A stretch of DNA of 64,000 bases from an uncultured Pseudoxanthomonas sp. (GTDB lineage: Bacteria > Pseudomonadota > Gammaproteobacteria > Xanthomonadales > Xanthomonadaceae). The position numbers were made by a program, and so were the translations under genes. The stretch covers positions 1 through 64,000 of the forward strand of contig NZ_CAMPJD010000004.1 of assembly GCF_946886695.1 (NCBI RefSeq). The letters are read 5' to 3'. This document shows positions 32,923 through 43,389 of the stretch, piece by piece (position 1 is the first letter of the stretch; each line of letters starts with the position of its first letter). The notes beneath the pieces are model-generated. The model was not told the origin of the DNA, searched no databases, and was given only the letters and a program-made list of their open reading frames with translations.

Positions 32923-34791
32923 ATGTCCGCCACCCAGCCTGTCCTTGCCCCCATCCCCCTCGCGGAGGAACGGCGGGCGCTGCTGGCCCAGGCGGTCGCC
33001 GGCCTGGACGGCGCCAGCCTGTGGTGGGTCTCCGGCTACGCCGCCGGCCTGGCGCAGGCGCAGTTGGCCCCACAGGCCGCGTCCGCCGCCACGCCGTCCC
33101 GGACGATCCTTCCGGCCCAGGGCGTGCTGGCCGCGCAGCGCCTGACCATCGTCTACGGCAGCCAGACCGGCAATGCCCGTCGCGCCGCCGAAGTACTGGC
33201 CCAGCAGGCCGAAGCCGCGGGCCTGTCGGTCCGCCTGCTGCGTGCCGATGCGTACCCGCAGCGCGAACTGGCGACGGAACGTCTTCTCTACTTCGTCATC
33301 AGTACCCAGGGCGAAGGCGATCCACCCGACGACAGCATCGGCCTGGTCGAATTCCTGCGCGGCAAGCGTGCACCGAAGCTGCCGGAATTGAAGTACGCCG
33401 TGCTCGGCCTGGGCGATTCCAGCTATGCCGACTTCTGCGGCATCGCCACCCGGCTGGACGCACGTCTGGCCGAACTCGGCGGCAGCCGGCTGTTCGCCGC
33501 CGGCCTAGCCGACCTCGACATCGAGACGGTCGCGACCCCGTGGCGCGAGCAGGCGCTGGCGCATGCGCGCGACCTGCTGAAGACACCGACGGCTGGCGCC
33601 GCTCCGCTGGCGACAGTCACGCCGCTGCGCCCCGGCCATGCGGCCGTGTGGTCGCACGAGCATCCCTTCCCCGCCGAGCTGCTGCTCAACCAGCGCATCA
33701 GCGGCCGCGATTTCAAGGGCCCGCGCTTCGGCCAGCACGGCGTGGCCGACAAGGACGTGCGCCACATCGAGCTGTCGCTGGAAGGCAGCGGGCTGCATTA
33801 CGAACCCGGTGACGCGCTGGGCGTGCGCCACCGGAACCCAACCTCGCTGGTGGATGACGTGCTGGAAGCGCTGCGGCTGGACGGCGACAGCACCGTCAAC
33901 GAAGGGGGCGACGTGCTGCCGCTGCGCGAGTGGCTGGCCGCGCGCCGCGAGCTGACCCGGCTGTCGCGTCCGTTCCTGGCCACGCATGCCGCGCACGCGC
34001 AGGCCGACGAACTCAATGCGCTGCTCGCGCCCGCTCAGAGCGCTGCACTGACGCAGCTGTTCAACACACACCAGCTGGTCGACGTCCTGCGTCGCTGGCC
34101 GGCGGGCTGGTCCGCGCAGGAACTGGTCGCCGCGCTGCGTCCGCTCGCGCCGCGTCTCTATTCGATCGCCTCCAGCCGCAAGCGCGTGGGCGAAGAAGCC
34201 CACCTTACCGTCGATGTGCTGGGTTACGACGCCTTCGGCCATGCGCACGGCGGTGCCGCGAGCGGCTTCCTCGCCGCACGCGACGAAGGCGACCAGGTGC
34301 CGGTCTACGTCGAGGCCAACGAACGCTTCCGCGTACCCGCCGACGGAAGCCGCGACATCCTGATGATCGGCCCGGGGACCGGCGTGGCACCGTTCCGTGG
34401 TTTCGTGCAGGAACGCGCCGAGACCGGCGCGCGCGGTCGCAACTGGCTGTTCTTCGGCGCCCAGCACTTCAACCACGGTTTCTTCTACCAGAGCGAGTGG
34501 CAGGACGCGCTGCGCAGCGGCGAACTGCATCGCCTGGACCTGGCGTTCTCGCGCGACCAGGCCCGCAAGATCTACGTGCAGGACCGCCTGCGCGAGCGTG
34601 GCCGCGAGGTCTACAACTGGCTGCAGAACGGCGCGCACCTGTATGTCTGCGGCGCCATCGCGATGGGCAAGGACGTGCAGGCCGCGCTGCAGGCCATCGT
34701 GGTCGAGCACGGCGGACTGGATGAGGACGCCGCGCGCGAGTACCTGGTGAACCTGCAAACGGAGGGGCGCTATAGCCGCGACGTGTACTGA
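32923..34791 (+). CDS. cysJ: Assimilatory sulfite reductase (NADPH) flavoprotein subunit
   Basis: Passes electrons from NADPH through FAD and FMN to the CysI hemoprotein. 622 residues. After a variable N-terminal part, the flavodoxin domain has [32 protein letters not shown] and [12 protein letters not shown]. The FAD domain has [20 protein letters not shown] and the NADPH domain [17 protein letters not shown] and [13 protein letters not shown], ending in [10 protein letters not shown], the typical aromatic C terminus. A palindromic repeat separates it from cysI. Confidence 0.97.
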   Translation: MSATQPVLAPIPLAEERRALLAQAVAGLDGASLWWVSGYAAGLAQAQLAPQAASAATPSRTILPAQGVLAAQRLTIVYGSQTGNARRAAEVLAQQAEAAGLSVRLLRADAYPQRELATERLLYFVISTQGEGDPPDDSIGLVEFLRGKRAPKLPELKYAVLGLGDSSYADFCGIATRLDARLAELGGSRLFAAGLADLDIETVATPWREQALAHARDLLKTPTAGAAPLATVTPLRPGHAAVWSHEHPFPAELLLNQRISGRDFKGPRFGQHGVADKDVRHIELSLEGSGLHYEPGDALGVRHRNPTSLVDDVLEALRLDGDSTVNEGGDVLPLREWLAARRELTRLSRPFLATHAAHAQADELNALLAPAQSAALTQLFNTHQLVDVLRRWPAGWSAQELVAALRPLAPRLYSIASSRKRVGEEAHLTVDVLGYDAFGHAHGGAASGFLAARDEGDQVPVYVEANERFRVPADGSRDILMIGPGTGVAPFRGFVQERAETGARGRNWLFFGAQHFNHGFFYQSEWQDALRSGELHRLDLAFSRDQARKIYVQDRLRERGREVYNWLQNGAHLYVCGAIAMGKDVQAALQAIVVEHGGLDEDAAREYLVNLQTEGRYSRDVY

Positions 34792-34806
34792 CGACCCTCC
34801 GCTGTT

Positions 34807-34865
34807 GTAGGAGCGACGTGAGTCGCGACCTGCAACTCTCCGGTCGCGACTCACGTCGCTCCTAC
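34807..34865. repeat. Inverted repeat family A, copy 2
   Basis: Perfect 24-base arms 34807-34830 (GTAGGAGCGACGTGAGTCGC...) and 34842-34865 with an 11-base loop, the tightest copy in the window. It can form a very stable stem in the cysJ-cysI mRNA, ending 12 nt before the cysI ATG. Confidence 0.95.
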
Positions 34866-34877
34866 AGTGGAATACCC

Positions 34878-36581
34878 ATGAGCAACCACTCTGTCGAAGA
34901 CATCAAATCCGAGAGCCACCGCCTGCGCGGCAGCCTGCTCGAGAGCCTGACCGATCCGGTCACCGGCGCGCTGCGCGAGTCGGACCAGACCCTGATCAAG
35001 TACCACGGCAGTTACCAGCAGGACGACCGCGACCTGCGCGACGAGCGTCGCCGCCAGAAGCTGGAGCCGGCCTACCAGTTCATGATCCGCACGCGCACGC
35101 CCGGGGGCGTGGTGACGCCGGCGCAATGGCTGAAGCTGGATGCCATCGCCACGCAGTACGCCAACCACTCGCTGCGCATCACCACGCGCCAGGCCTTCCA
35201 GTACCACGGCGTGATCAAGCGCGAGCTCAAGGCGACGATGCAGGCCATCAACGCCACGCTGATCGACACGCTGGCGGCTTGCGGCGACGTCAACCGCAAC
35301 GTGCTGGTCGCGGCCAACCCGCTGGAATCGCGCGCGCACGCCGAGGTGCAGGCCTGGGCCGCGAAACTGTCCGAGCACCTGCTGCCGAACACGCGTGCCT
35401 ACTACGAGATCTGGCTGGACGAGGAGCGCGTGGCCGGCAGCGGCGAGGAAGAAGAGCCGATCTATGGGGCCACCTACCTCCCGCGCAAGTTCAAGGTCGG
35501 CTTCGCGGTCCCGCCGGTCAACGATGTGGACGTGTTCGCGAACGACCTCGGCTTCATCGCCGTCCTCGAAGACGGAGCGCTCGCCGGCTTCAACCTGGTG
35601 ATCGGAGGCGGCATGGGCGCGACGCATGGCGATGCCGAGACCTACCCGCGCGTCGGCAACGTGATCGGCTTCATCACGCCAGAGCAACTGCTCGATGTCG
35701 CCACGGCCGTGGTCACCACCCAGCGCGACCTGGGCAACCGCGAACTGCGCAAGCGCGCGCGCTTCAAGTACACCATCGACGACCACGGCCTGGACACCGT
35801 GGTCGGCGAGATCGAACGCCGCAGTGGCGTGACGCTGCAGCCGACGCGCGCGTTCCGCTTCGAGCACAACGGCGATCGTTACGGCTGGGTGGGAGGCGAA
35901 GACGGCCGCTGGCACCTGACCCTGCATCTGTTCGCCGGCCGCATCGCCGACACCGCACATGCGACGCACCTGACCGGCCTGCGCGAGATCGCCAACGTGC
36001 ATAGCGGCGAGTTCCGGATGACGGCGAACCAGAATCTCGTCATCGCCGGCGTGCCGGCCGGCGAGCGCGAGCGCATCGACACGCTGGTGAAGACGCACGG
36101 GCTGGACGCCGGCGAGCGCCTCGGCACGGCCCTTCAGCGCGCGGCGGTGGCCTGCGTGGCCCTGCCGACCTGCGGCCTGGCGATGGCGGAAGCGGAGCGC
36201 TACCTGCCCGACTTCACCGATCGTCTGCAGCCGCTGCTGGAGAAGCACGGCCTGCGCGATGCGCCGATCCTGCTGCGCATCTCCGGCTGCCCGAACGGCT
36301 GCTCGCGTCCCTACCTCGCCGAGATCGCCCTCGTGGGCAAGGCGCCGGGCCGCTACAACCTGATGCTCGGCGGCGATGCGCGGGGCCAACGGCTCAATAC
36401 CTTGTACCGCGAGAACATCGACGAGGCCGCCATCCTCGCCACGCTGGACGAGCTGTTCGCGCGTTATGCCGGCGAACGCACCGATGGCGAAGGCTTTGGC
36501 GACTTCCTGCACCGCAGTGGCGTGGTCGCCCTGCCCGCCTACCCCACCCACCGACAGATCGCACTGGAACTGCACGCATGA
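34878..36581 (+). CDS. cysI: Assimilatory sulfite reductase (NADPH) hemoprotein subunit
   Basis: Reduces sulfite to sulfide with siroheme and a [4Fe-4S] cluster. 567 residues. Siroheme-binding stretches: [17 protein letters not shown] and [20 protein letters not shown]. Cluster ligands: [20 protein letters not shown] and [20 protein letters not shown]. The ATG at 34878 fits the family start ([15 protein letters not shown]); upstream in-frame codons lie inside the repeat. Only a weak ribosome site (AGTGGA) precedes it. cysH overlaps its end by 4 nt. Confidence 0.97.
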   Translation: MSNHSVEDIKSESHRLRGSLLESLTDPVTGALRESDQTLIKYHGSYQQDDRDLRDERRRQKLEPAYQFMIRTRTPGGVVTPAQWLKLDAIATQYANHSLRITTRQAFQYHGVIKRELKATMQAINATLIDTLAACGDVNRNVLVAANPLESRAHAEVQAWAAKLSEHLLPNTRAYYEIWLDEERVAGSGEEEEPIYGATYLPRKFKVGFAVPPVNDVDVFANDLGFIAVLEDGALAGFNLVIGGGMGATHGDAETYPRVGNVIGFITPEQLLDVATAVVTTQRDLGNRELRKRARFKYTIDDHGLDTVVGEIERRSGVTLQPTRAFRFEHNGDRYGWVGGEDGRWHLTLHLFAGRIADTAHATHLTGLREIANVHSGEFRMTANQNLVIAGVPAGERERIDTLVKTHGLDAGERLGTALQRAAVACVALPTCGLAMAEAERYLPDFTDRLQPLLEKHGLRDAPILLRISGCPNGCSRPYLAEIALVGKAPGRYNLMLGGDARGQRLNTLYRENIDEAAILATLDELFARYAGERTDGEGFGDFLHRSGVVALPAYPTHRQIALELHA

Positions 36582-37291
36582 GCGCCCTCGCCCTTTCCCT
36601 GGACACCGACCAGATCGCCGAGCACAACGCGTGGCTGGAAACGCAGACCGCCGAGCAGCGCGTCACCTGGGCGCTCAAGCACGGCCCGGCAGAAGCCGCG
36701 ATGTCCTCCAGCTTCGGCGCGCAGGCGGCCGTGCTGCTTCACATGGTCACCCGGCAGAAGCCGGACATTCCCGTGGTGCTGATCGACACCGGCTATCTGT
36801 TCCCCGAGACCTACCGCTTCGCCGACGAACTGACCGAGCGCCTGACGCTCAACCTGCAGGTGTTCCGTCCGCTGGTCAGCCGCGCCTGGATGGAGGCGCG
36901 CCACGGCCGCCTGTGGGAACAGGGCCTGGTCGGCATCGAGCAGTACAACAGCCTGCGCAAGGTCGAACCGATGAAGCGCGCCCTGAAGGAACTGGGCGTG
37001 GGCACCTGGTTCACCGGCCTGCGCCGCAGCCAGGCCACCAGCCGAGCCAACGCACCTGTGCTGCAGCAGCGCGAGGACCGCTGGAAGATCAACCCCATCG
37101 TCGACTGGACCGACCGTGATGTCTGGCAGTACATGAAGCAGCACGGCCTGCCCTACCACCCGCTGTGGGAGCAGGGTTACGTGTCGATCGGCGACTTCCA
37201 CACCACGCGCCGCTGGGAGCCCGGCATGCGCGAGGAGGACACCCGCTTCAACGGCCTCAAGCGCGAGTGCGGCATCCACATCGACGTCTGA
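36578..37291 (+). CDS. cysH: Phosphoadenylyl-sulfate reductase
   Basis: Reduces PAPS to sulfite with thioredoxin. 237 residues. [20 protein letters not shown] and [14 protein letters not shown] are the PP-loop-fold motifs; [13 protein letters not shown] binds phosphosulfate, and KRECGIHI at the C terminus carries the catalytic Cys. There are no CC-CxxC pairs for an iron-sulfur cluster, which agrees with PAPS rather than APS specificity and with the presence of CysC. ATG overlaps the cysI stop (ATGA), so translation is coupled. Confidence 0.97.
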   Translation: MSALALSLDTDQIAEHNAWLETQTAEQRVTWALKHGPAEAAMSSSFGAQAAVLLHMVTRQKPDIPVVLIDTGYLFPETYRFADELTERLTLNLQVFRPLVSRAWMEARHGRLWEQGLVGIEQYNSLRKVEPMKRALKELGVGTWFTGLRRSQATSRANAPVLQQREDRWKINPIVDWTDRDVWQYMKQHGLPYHPLWEQGYVSIGDFHTTRRWEPGMREEDTRFNGLKRECGIHIDV

Positions 37292-37422
37292 TGGCCGCCC
37301 CGGCGGCCTGAGGCATTCGCGTCGGGCCAGCCCGGTTTCGTCGCCGCATCGCGGGATCCGTCGCGCGCCCTCTTCCCTCCCGGGACCGGCGGGCTATCCT
37401 CCACGGCACTCCCGAAGCCGCG

Positions 37423-38694
37423 GTGCCCGACGTGTTCCCCAGCCTGCTCCTGATCATCCGCATCCTCGTTGCCTGGTTCGGCGCGATCCTGATGACGGGC
37501 TTCGTGTGGAACGGCCTCTTCGAGCACACGTTCCTGTCCGGCGGCGCCAGCTGGCTGTTCAACCTGGCTGCGACGCTGGTGATGATCTCGGTACTGATCG
37601 GCACGATCAGCCACCTGCGCCGCATCTGGCTGATCACCGGGCGCCTGGACAGCACCACGCTGTCGAGCCGCCAGCGCCGGCAGATCGAAGTGCCGCTGGA
37701 TACGGCCGCCGCCTTCGACCTGATCGAGGGCGCGCTGCGCGAACTGCCGCGCGCCGAGGACGCAGAAAGCGCACCCGACAGCCTGCAGGTCCGGGTCAAG
37801 GTGCGCCGCGTGGACAGTTTCGACGGCCCCAGCCAGCCGTCGCGCTTCAACATCATGGCCCGCTTCGCGGTGAAGCGTGACTTGGTGCAAGCCACGGTCA
37901 CGCCCGGCAATGGCACCAGCAGCATCACGCTGATGCTGGGCCCGGATGCCAGCGCCTGGCTGGACCTGTTCGTGCTGGACGACGGCGTGAACGTGGAGAA
38001 CGCCGAAGCCGTCACCCGCGCCATCACCCGCCGCGTCGCCGACCAGCGCCGCCAGGAGCAGGCCGATGTCGTGAAGACCGTCAGCGAGAAGGAACTGACC
38101 GTCGCGCGCCTGAACCTGCTCAACGCGCAGGTGGAACCACACTTCCTCTACAACACGCTGGCCAGCGCACAGGTGCTGACCCGCACCGATCCGCCACGCG
38201 CCGACATCATGCTCGGCCACCTGATCCACTACCTGCGCAGCTCGCTGCCGCGCACCGACGACGCCCTGTCCACGCTGGGTGAGGAACTGGAGCGCACCCA
38301 GGCCTACCTGGAGATCCTGAAGATCCGCATGGGCACACGCCTCAACGTGCAGGTGGAAGTGCCGGATACGCTGAAGGCGGTGCCGATGCCGTCGATGATG
38401 CTGCAGACGCTGGTGGAGAACGCCATCAAGCACGGGCTGGAACCCAAGACCGGCGGCGGCACCATCTGGATCCTGGCGCGGCAGCACGACGACCATGCGA
38501 CGCTGACCGTCGCCGACGACGGCCAAGGCTTCGGCGGCCAGAGCACCGGCACCGGCATCGGCCTGAAGAACCTGCGCGAACGCCTGCGCCTGACCTTCGG
38601 CAGCGAAGCTTCGTTCGCCATCGTGTCCAACTTCCCCAGTGGCGTGGCCGCTACGCTGACCCTGCCGCTCGGCCACACGGGAGCACAGCCATGA
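37423..38694 (+). CDS. LytS-type sensor histidine kinase
   Basis: Membrane histidine kinase of the LytS/YehU class, 423 residues from the GTG at 37423. Two helices at the N terminus (LLLIIRILVAWFGAILMTGF and WLFNLAATLVMISVLIGTIS), then an uncharacterised region up to about residue 215. The kinase core has LNLLNAQVEPHFLYNTLASA (phosphorylated His), ENAIKHGLEPKTGG (N box), VADDGQGFGG and GIGLKNLRERLRL (G boxes). The response regulator gene overlaps by 4 nt. The signal is unknown; the sensor has little periplasmic loop, so it may sense the membrane state. Confidence 0.93.
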   Translation: MPDVFPSLLLIIRILVAWFGAILMTGFVWNGLFEHTFLSGGASWLFNLAATLVMISVLIGTISHLRRIWLITGRLDSTTLSSRQRRQIEVPLDTAAAFDLIEGALRELPRAEDAESAPDSLQVRVKVRRVDSFDGPSQPSRFNIMARFAVKRDLVQATVTPGNGTSSITLMLGPDASAWLDLFVLDDGVNVENAEAVTRAITRRVADQRRQEQADVVKTVSEKELTVARLNLLNAQVEPHFLYNTLASAQVLTRTDPPRADIMLGHLIHYLRSSLPRTDDALSTLGEELERTQAYLEILKIRMGTRLNVQVEVPDTLKAVPMPSMMLQTLVENAIKHGLEPKTGGGTIWILARQHDDHATLTVADDGQGFGGQSTGTGIGLKNLRERLRLTFGSEASFAIVSNFPSGVAATLTLPLGHTGAQP

Positions 38695-39461
38695 ACTTCC
38701 GGGGTGTGATCGCCGAAGACGAGGAGCTGCTGCGCACCGCGCTGTCCTCGCTACTGAAGGACGCCTGGCCGCAGCTGGACATCGTCGCCGAATGCGAAGA
38801 TGGCGCCAGCGCGCTCGAATCCATCGCCGAACTGAGGCCGGACGTGGCCTTCCTCGACATCCGCATGCCCGGCCTGAGCGGCATCGAAGTCGCCCGTGGA
38901 CTGACCGAAGCCAGCCCGCGCACGCAGGTAGTGTTCGTCACCGCCTACGACCAGTACGCGATCGATGCGTTCGAACAGGGCGCCATCGACTACCTGCTGA
39001 AACCGATCACCCGCGAGCGCCTGCTGGCGACCGTGCAGCGGATCCAGGCGCGCGCCGCGGCAGGGCACCCGGATGGCGCCACGCTGGACGCGCTGCTGCG
39101 CCACCTGTCGACGCGACAAGGCGCGTCGAGCAAGCCGCCGCTGGTCTGGATCACCGCCAGCGTCGGCAAGGACACCAAGTTGATCATGGTGGACGATGTG
39201 GCCTACTTCCAGGCCGACAACAAGTACACCACGGTGATGACGGCCGAGGGCGAATCGCTGCTGCGCACCCCGCTGCGAGAGCTGCTCGATTCGCTGGATG
39301 CCAACACGTTCAAGCAGATCCACCGCTCCACCATCGTCAACATGAAGGCCGTGGCATCGGTCAGTCGCGATGACACGGGCCGTGGCCGGCTGAAGTTGAA
39401 GACGCGGCCGGAAACACTGACCGTCAGCCAGCCCTTCATGAGCCTGTTCCGCAACATGTAG
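38691..39461 (+). CDS. LytTR-type response regulator
   Basis: 256 residues. Receiver domain residues 1 to about 120: VIAEDEELLRTALSSLL, VAFLDIRMPGLSGIEVA (phosphorylated Asp), VFVTAYDQYAIDAF and YLLKPITRERLL. C-terminal LytTR DNA-binding domain: DDVAYFQADNKYTTVMT, LRTPLRELLDSL and FKQIHRSTIVNM. Partner of the kinase gene with ATGA overlap. Target genes are not visible; no clear LytTR direct repeat was found next to it. Confidence 0.95.
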   Translation: MNFRGVIAEDEELLRTALSSLLKDAWPQLDIVAECEDGASALESIAELRPDVAFLDIRMPGLSGIEVARGLTEASPRTQVVFVTAYDQYAIDAFEQGAIDYLLKPITRERLLATVQRIQARAAAGHPDGATLDALLRHLSTRQGASSKPPLVWITASVGKDTKLIMVDDVAYFQADNKYTTVMTAEGESLLRTPLRELLDSLDANTFKQIHRSTIVNMKAVASVSRDDTGRGRLKLKTRPETLTVSQPFMSLFRNM

Positions 39462-39574
39462 TCGCCGCTCTAAACCCGACCGCTCCGCGCGGCATCCAAC
39501 GTGGCATCACCGGCACGGCGCACCTGCGTCGTGGATGGCTTGCCTTTGCCCATCGAAACACCAGAGGAAACGCC

Positions 39575-39940
39575 ATGCGCATCGTCACCTCCCTGCTGTC
39601 CTGCCTGATGGCCCTGGCGGGATGCAACGAGAAGCCCAGCGTCACCACCATCCACCACAGCAGCGCCAACGGCGTGGACACGCTCTTCAGCAAGAGCACG
39701 CTGAAGGAGGGCGTGGCGACGTTCGAGTGCTTCGCCAGCGAAAGCGGCCAGTGCCACTACCGCATCTACATAGAGAAGTGCCCGGCGCCGGCATCGGGCG
39801 AGAATCCCGGCGCCTGCGTGCGCATCACGCTGGAGGACTTCGTGCTGGCGCCCGGCAGGACGCACGAGATCCGCGGCCTGCCCGACGGCTACCGCGAGTG
39901 CGTCGCGCAACGGGCGGTCGGCGGGCGCTGTCCTTCGTGA
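39575..39940 (+). CDS. Small lipoprotein, unknown
   Basis: 121 residues with a lipoprotein signal (VTSLLSCLMALAG-C at about residue 17). The mature part has six more Cys residues, in FECFASESGQCHYRI, EKCPAP, GACVRITLEDF and YRECVAQ...GGRCPS, which could form disulfides in the periplasm. I do not recognise a family. It follows the LytS/LytR pair by about 110 nt and could belong to its regulon. Confidence 0.7.
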   Translation: MRIVTSLLSCLMALAGCNEKPSVTTIHHSSANGVDTLFSKSTLKEGVATFECFASESGQCHYRIYIEKCPAPASGENPGACVRITLEDFVLAPGRTHEIRGLPDGYRECVAQRAVGGRCPS

Positions 39941-39944
39941 GCGA

Positions 39945-40328
39945 TCAGGCGGCGGGCTTGACCGCCACGCGCCTTTCCATCACGCAGGCCAGCACGAAGC
40001 CGATCAGGTAGGCGACCACGTCAAGCCAGTCCGGCGTGCTGCCCAGCACGATGCGCAGCACCGGCGACGCCACCTGCCAGGCCGTCTGCTGGCTGACGTA
40101 TTGCGCCGCCTCGACCGCCAGTCCCACGGCGAGCGCAAGCAGCGGCCGCACCGGCGGGCGCATCCACACGACGGTGGCGAGCAGGCAATGCACCCAGATC
40201 ACGGCGAAGACATCGCCTGCGAAGCTGCGGATCCAGCCAAGCCGCGCGCCCACTGTCGCCAGCAGGACGAGCAGCACGAACAGGCCCAGCGCCCATGCCG
40301 CCGCGACAGGATCGAACCGCCACCTCAC
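39945..40328 (-). CDS. DUF2809 family membrane protein
   Basis: 127 residues with about four membrane helices. Family features: ARLGWIRSFAGDVFAVIWVH, AVGLAVEAAQYV, and VLGSTPDWLDVVAYLIGFVL. Function unknown; VanZ-like proteins look similar. I chose the GTG at 40328 because it overlaps the TGA of the upstream gene (GTGA) and starts right at the first family residues; the long open frame above it is out-of-frame with a real gene. Confidence 0.8.
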   Translation of the reverse strand: MRWRFDPVAAAWALGLFVLLVLLATVGARLGWIRSFAGDVFAVIWVHCLLATVVWMRPPVRPLLALAVGLAVEAAQYVSQQTAWQVASPVLRIVLGSTPDWLDVVAYLIGFVLACVMERRVAVKPAA

Positions 40329-40672
40329 GCGTTGCCGCAATGCGCACCTTCCAGCGTCTTGCCCCCACAGGCCAGGCACTTGCGGTACTTCTGCCGCTGC
40401 CGGTTGTAGCGCACGCGCGACATCATGCCGCCGCAGGCGCAGCGCAGCTCGCGGCCGCGCGCCCAGCGATACAGGCGCCAACTGGAATGCAATGCCCACG
40501 CCGTTCCGAGCAGGATGGCCAACAGGAACGACAACGAAGCCAACCGCTGCGGCGTGATGTCGCCGAGCGCGCGTTCGGTTCGCGTCACCACTTCCGCCGT
40601 GGCGAAGCCGCCGACCGCGAGCACCACGGCCGGGGTATACATGCGGGCGACCATCCGGGAGATGCGGTTCAT
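40325..40672 (-). CDS. Membrane protein with C-terminal zinc-ribbon-like Cys cluster
   Basis: 115 residues, unknown. Two hydrophobic segments (YTPAVVLAVGGFATAEVV and LASLSFLLAILLGTAWALHS) are followed by a basic segment and a Cys-rich tail: ELRCACGGMMSRV, then RKCLACGGKTLEG and HC. The spacing CxC...CxxC suggests a small metal-binding ribbon on the cytoplasmic side. Overlaps the DUF2809 gene by 4 nt, so the two are co-translated. Confidence 0.7.
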   Translation of the reverse strand: MNRISRMVARMYTPAVVLAVGGFATAEVVTRTERALGDITPQRLASLSFLLAILLGTAWALHSSWRLYRWARGRELRCACGGMMSRVRYNRQRQKYRKCLACGGKTLEGAHCGNA

Positions 40673-40750
40673 GGCGGATCAGGCGGGGGCGATGGTGCGC
40701 AGACTCGCTCCCGCGGGCAGGCCGCGTCAATCACGCGATCAGGGGAACCA

Positions 40751-41734
40751 TCAGCTCGTGATCGTCTGCGTCAACGACTGCCAGGTGGGCGGCTCCGGCC
40801 AGTCCGGGTCCTGGTTGCCGTCGATCACCCGCCGCAGGTCGCGGCGGTCGATCTGGGGCGCCAGCGCGCGCACCAGGTCCAGCGCGTAATCGCGCAGCAC
40901 CCGCTCGCGTGGCAACACGGCCCAGGCGATACACTCCTTAACCTCGGGCGGTGCCGGCCAGGCGCGCAGGTCGGTGTCGGCTGCATTCACCGCCATCTCC
41001 GCCAGCAGGCCCACGCCGAGGCCGGCGCGGACGTAGGTCTTGATCAGGTCGGCATCAAGCGCCGTCAGGGCGATGTTCGGCTCCAGCCCCACCTTGGCGA
41101 AGGCACGCTGCAAGGACGAACCCGGGCGAGTGGACGACTCGTAGCTGATCAACGGTTGGTCGGCGAGGTCGGCCATCGCAGGCACGCGACCGAGCTGCTC
41201 CAGCGCATGGCCGCGCGGCACAAGCACCAGCCTTCGCCAGCGGTACAGCGGCACGGCGATGCCCGCCTGTGGCGGATCGCCGGCGGTACTGACCACGGCC
41301 ATGTCGGCATCGCCCTGCGTCAGCAGGTCCAGCGCCGTGCTTTCCGGTGCCTGCTGAAGATGCACGCTGACCTGCGGGAAATCGCGCTTGATCTGCGCAA
41401 TGGCCGGTGGCAGCACGAAGCGTGCTTGCGTATGGGTGGTGACCAGCACCAGTTGGCCCTGGCTCTCGCGGCGCTGGTTGGCGGCATAGGTGCGGATGTT
41501 GTTGGCCTCGCCCAGCACCAGACGGGCCCGGTCGATGACTTCGTGGCCGGCCGGTGTCACGGCTTCCAGGCTGCGACCCTTGCGCACGAACAGCAGGAAG
41601 CCGAGTTCATCTTCCAACTGCTTCAGCTGCTTGGACAGACCGGGCTGGGTGGCATGCACCCGCGCCGCCGCCAGCGTGATGTTGAGGTCGGCGTCGGCGA
41701 TGGCCACCAGGTAACGAAGTTGGGTCAGCGTCAT
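40751..41734 (-). CDS. cysB: LysR-type regulator of cysteine biosynthesis
   Basis: CysB activates sulfate-assimilation genes when O- or N-acetylserine accumulates. 327 residues. The helix-turn-helix starts MTLTQLRYLVAIADADLNIT and continues VHATQPGLSKQLKQLEDELG. The effector domain has LVLVTTHTQARFVLPPAI (TTHTQAR is a CysB hallmark), QGDADMAVVST and ALDADLIKTYVRAGLGVGLL. ATG at 41734 chosen by family start. Divergent from cysG, close to all its presumed targets. Confidence 0.95.
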   Translation of the reverse strand: MTLTQLRYLVAIADADLNITLAAARVHATQPGLSKQLKQLEDELGFLLFVRKGRSLEAVTPAGHEVIDRARLVLGEANNIRTYAANQRRESQGQLVLVTTHTQARFVLPPAIAQIKRDFPQVSVHLQQAPESTALDLLTQGDADMAVVSTAGDPPQAGIAVPLYRWRRLVLVPRGHALEQLGRVPAMADLADQPLISYESSTRPGSSLQRAFAKVGLEPNIALTALDADLIKTYVRAGLGVGLLAEMAVNAADTDLRAWPAPPEVKECIAWAVLPRERVLRDYALDLVRALAPQIDRRDLRRVIDGNQDPDWPEPPTWQSLTQTITS

Positions 41735-41903
41735 CGGCGTGGGGGCACGTCGGCCCACCGGGAGGGGGCCTTGGACTGTAGAGGATTTGCCCGGACCGTA
41801 GCCGCCATGGCTTATAACCGCAAGCTATATGGTTTTCGTGGGATGTCATTTCCGACCACCCTGACGCGGCAGTACGGTCAGCACCCCAGTCGCCATCTAC
41901 CCG
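41735..41903. promoter_or_regulatory. Divergent cysB / cysG intergenic region
   Basis: 169 bases with an AT-rich centre, GGCTTATAACCGCAAGCTAT ATGG (about 41809-41832), unlike the surrounding GC-rich DNA. It probably contains promoters and a CysB site for the divergent genes; ATAACC is shared with the cysD-cysJ gap. Exact operator not defined. Confidence 0.3.
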
Positions 41904-43364
41904 ATGCCCGTGAGCGCTCCGTTGTTTCCCCTGTTCGCCGACCTGAAAGACCGCCGGGTACTGGTCGTGGGCGGCGGGCCGGTGGCGGAGCGGAAGACCG
42001 AAGCGCTGCTGCATGCCGGTGCACGTCCCCGTGTCGGCGCGCCGGACCTGACCCCGCGCCTGCGCGCCTGGCACGGGGAAGGCCGGATCGACTGGATTCC
42101 CGGCCACTTCGATGCCCATTGGCTCGCCGGTACATGGCTGGTGGTCGCCGCGACCGACGACACGGCGGTCAACCGCGCGGTCGCCACCGCCGCCGAAGCG
42201 CGCCACGTGTTCGCCAATGTCGTGGACGACGGTGAACTTTCCAGCTTCCACGTGCCCGCCATCGTCGAACGCGGTCCGCTGCAGGTCGCCATCTCCAGCG
42301 GCGGTGGTGCGCCGATGCTGGCGCGCCACCTGCGCCGCCAACTGGAAACGTTGCTGGATGATTCCTGGGCCTCGCTGGCCGACCTGTTCACCCGTCAGCG
42401 CTATCGTATCCGCCAGCGTTTCCCGCAACCCGGCGAGCGGCGCCGCTTCTTCGAGACGCTGCTGGCGGGTCCCTTGCCCCGCCTGTTCCGCCAGCAGTTG
42501 CATGCGCAGGCGGAACAGCATTTCCAGGCCATGCTGGACCAGCGCGCGGCCACGGCGCACCCCGGCTCCGTGGCGGTGGTCGGCGCCGGCCCCGGCGATG
42601 CTGGACTGCTGACACTCAATGCATTGCGGGCGATGAACGAGGCTGACGTGATCCTGCACGACCGTCTGGTCAGCGAGGATGTGCTGCGCCTTGGCCGTCG
42701 CGATGCGACGTACATCGAAGTGGGCAAGTCGGCCACGGGACACAGCACCCGCCAGGACGACATCCATGCGCTGATGCTGGAACACGCGCGTGAGGGAAGG
42801 CGCGTGGTGCGACTGAAGGGCGGTGATCCGTTCGTGTTCGGCCGCGGTGGCGAGGAACTTGAATTCCTGCGCGGCCACGGCATTCCCTACGAAGTGGTGC
42901 CCGGCATCACCGCCGCCGTGGCCTGCGCCGCCTACGCCGGCATTCCACTGACCCATCGCGACCACGCGCAGTCGGTGAAACTGGTGACCGCGCACTGCAA
43001 GGACTCGTTCGACACGCTGGACTGGCACGCGCTGGCGCAGGAGCGGCAGACGCTCGCCGTCTACATGGGCGTGGCCGGGCTGGAAGGGCTGCGGGACCGG
43101 CTGATAGCCCACGGTCGCGCGGCCTCCACGCCGTTCGCGCTGGTCGAAAACGGCTCCCGGCGCGACCAGCGGGTGGTGAGCGGCACGCTGGCCGATCTGC
43201 CGGAGATCGCGCGTTCCCAGCAAGTACGCTCACCTGCGCTGCTGATCCTGGGCGAAGTCGCCGCGCTCGCCGGCACGCTGCACTGGTTCGGCGCGCCGCC
43301 CATCGGTGCAGCCGCCTCCATACATTCCCGCAACCTTCCGGCGCCCACACTGCAGGCCGCCTGA
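41904..43364 (+). CDS. cysG: Siroheme synthase (multifunctional)
   Basis: Makes siroheme for CysI from uroporphyrinogen III: methylation, NAD-dependent dehydrogenation and ferrochelation. 486 residues. N-terminal domain: [17 protein letters not shown] and [20 protein letters not shown] (dehydrogenase/chelatase). From about residue 215 the methyltransferase: [57 protein letters not shown] and [20 protein letters not shown]. Followed by cysK after 25 nt. Confidence 0.97.
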   Translation: MPVSAPLFPLFADLKDRRVLVVGGGPVAERKTEALLHAGARPRVGAPDLTPRLRAWHGEGRIDWIPGHFDAHWLAGTWLVVAATDDTAVNRAVATAAEARHVFANVVDDGELSSFHVPAIVERGPLQVAISSGGGAPMLARHLRRQLETLLDDSWASLADLFTRQRYRIRQRFPQPGERRRFFETLLAGPLPRLFRQQLHAQAEQHFQAMLDQRAATAHPGSVAVVGAGPGDAGLLTLNALRAMNEADVILHDRLVSEDVLRLGRRDATYIEVGKSATGHSTRQDDIHALMLEHAREGRRVVRLKGGDPFVFGRGGEELEFLRGHGIPYEVVPGITAAVACAAYAGIPLTHRDHAQSVKLVTAHCKDSFDTLDWHALAQERQTLAVYMGVAGLEGLRDRLIAHGRAASTPFALVENGSRRDQRVVSGTLADLPEIARSQQVRSPALLILGEVAALAGTLHWFGAPPIGAAASIHSRNLPAPTLQAA

Positions 43365-43389
43365 TCCACCGCTTACCCACGGAGACCCC

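Noticed and set aside
37293..37308. GGCCGC/GCGGCC hairpin after cysH as a terminator
   Set aside because: Short stem with a C/G loop and no T tract; too weak to call.
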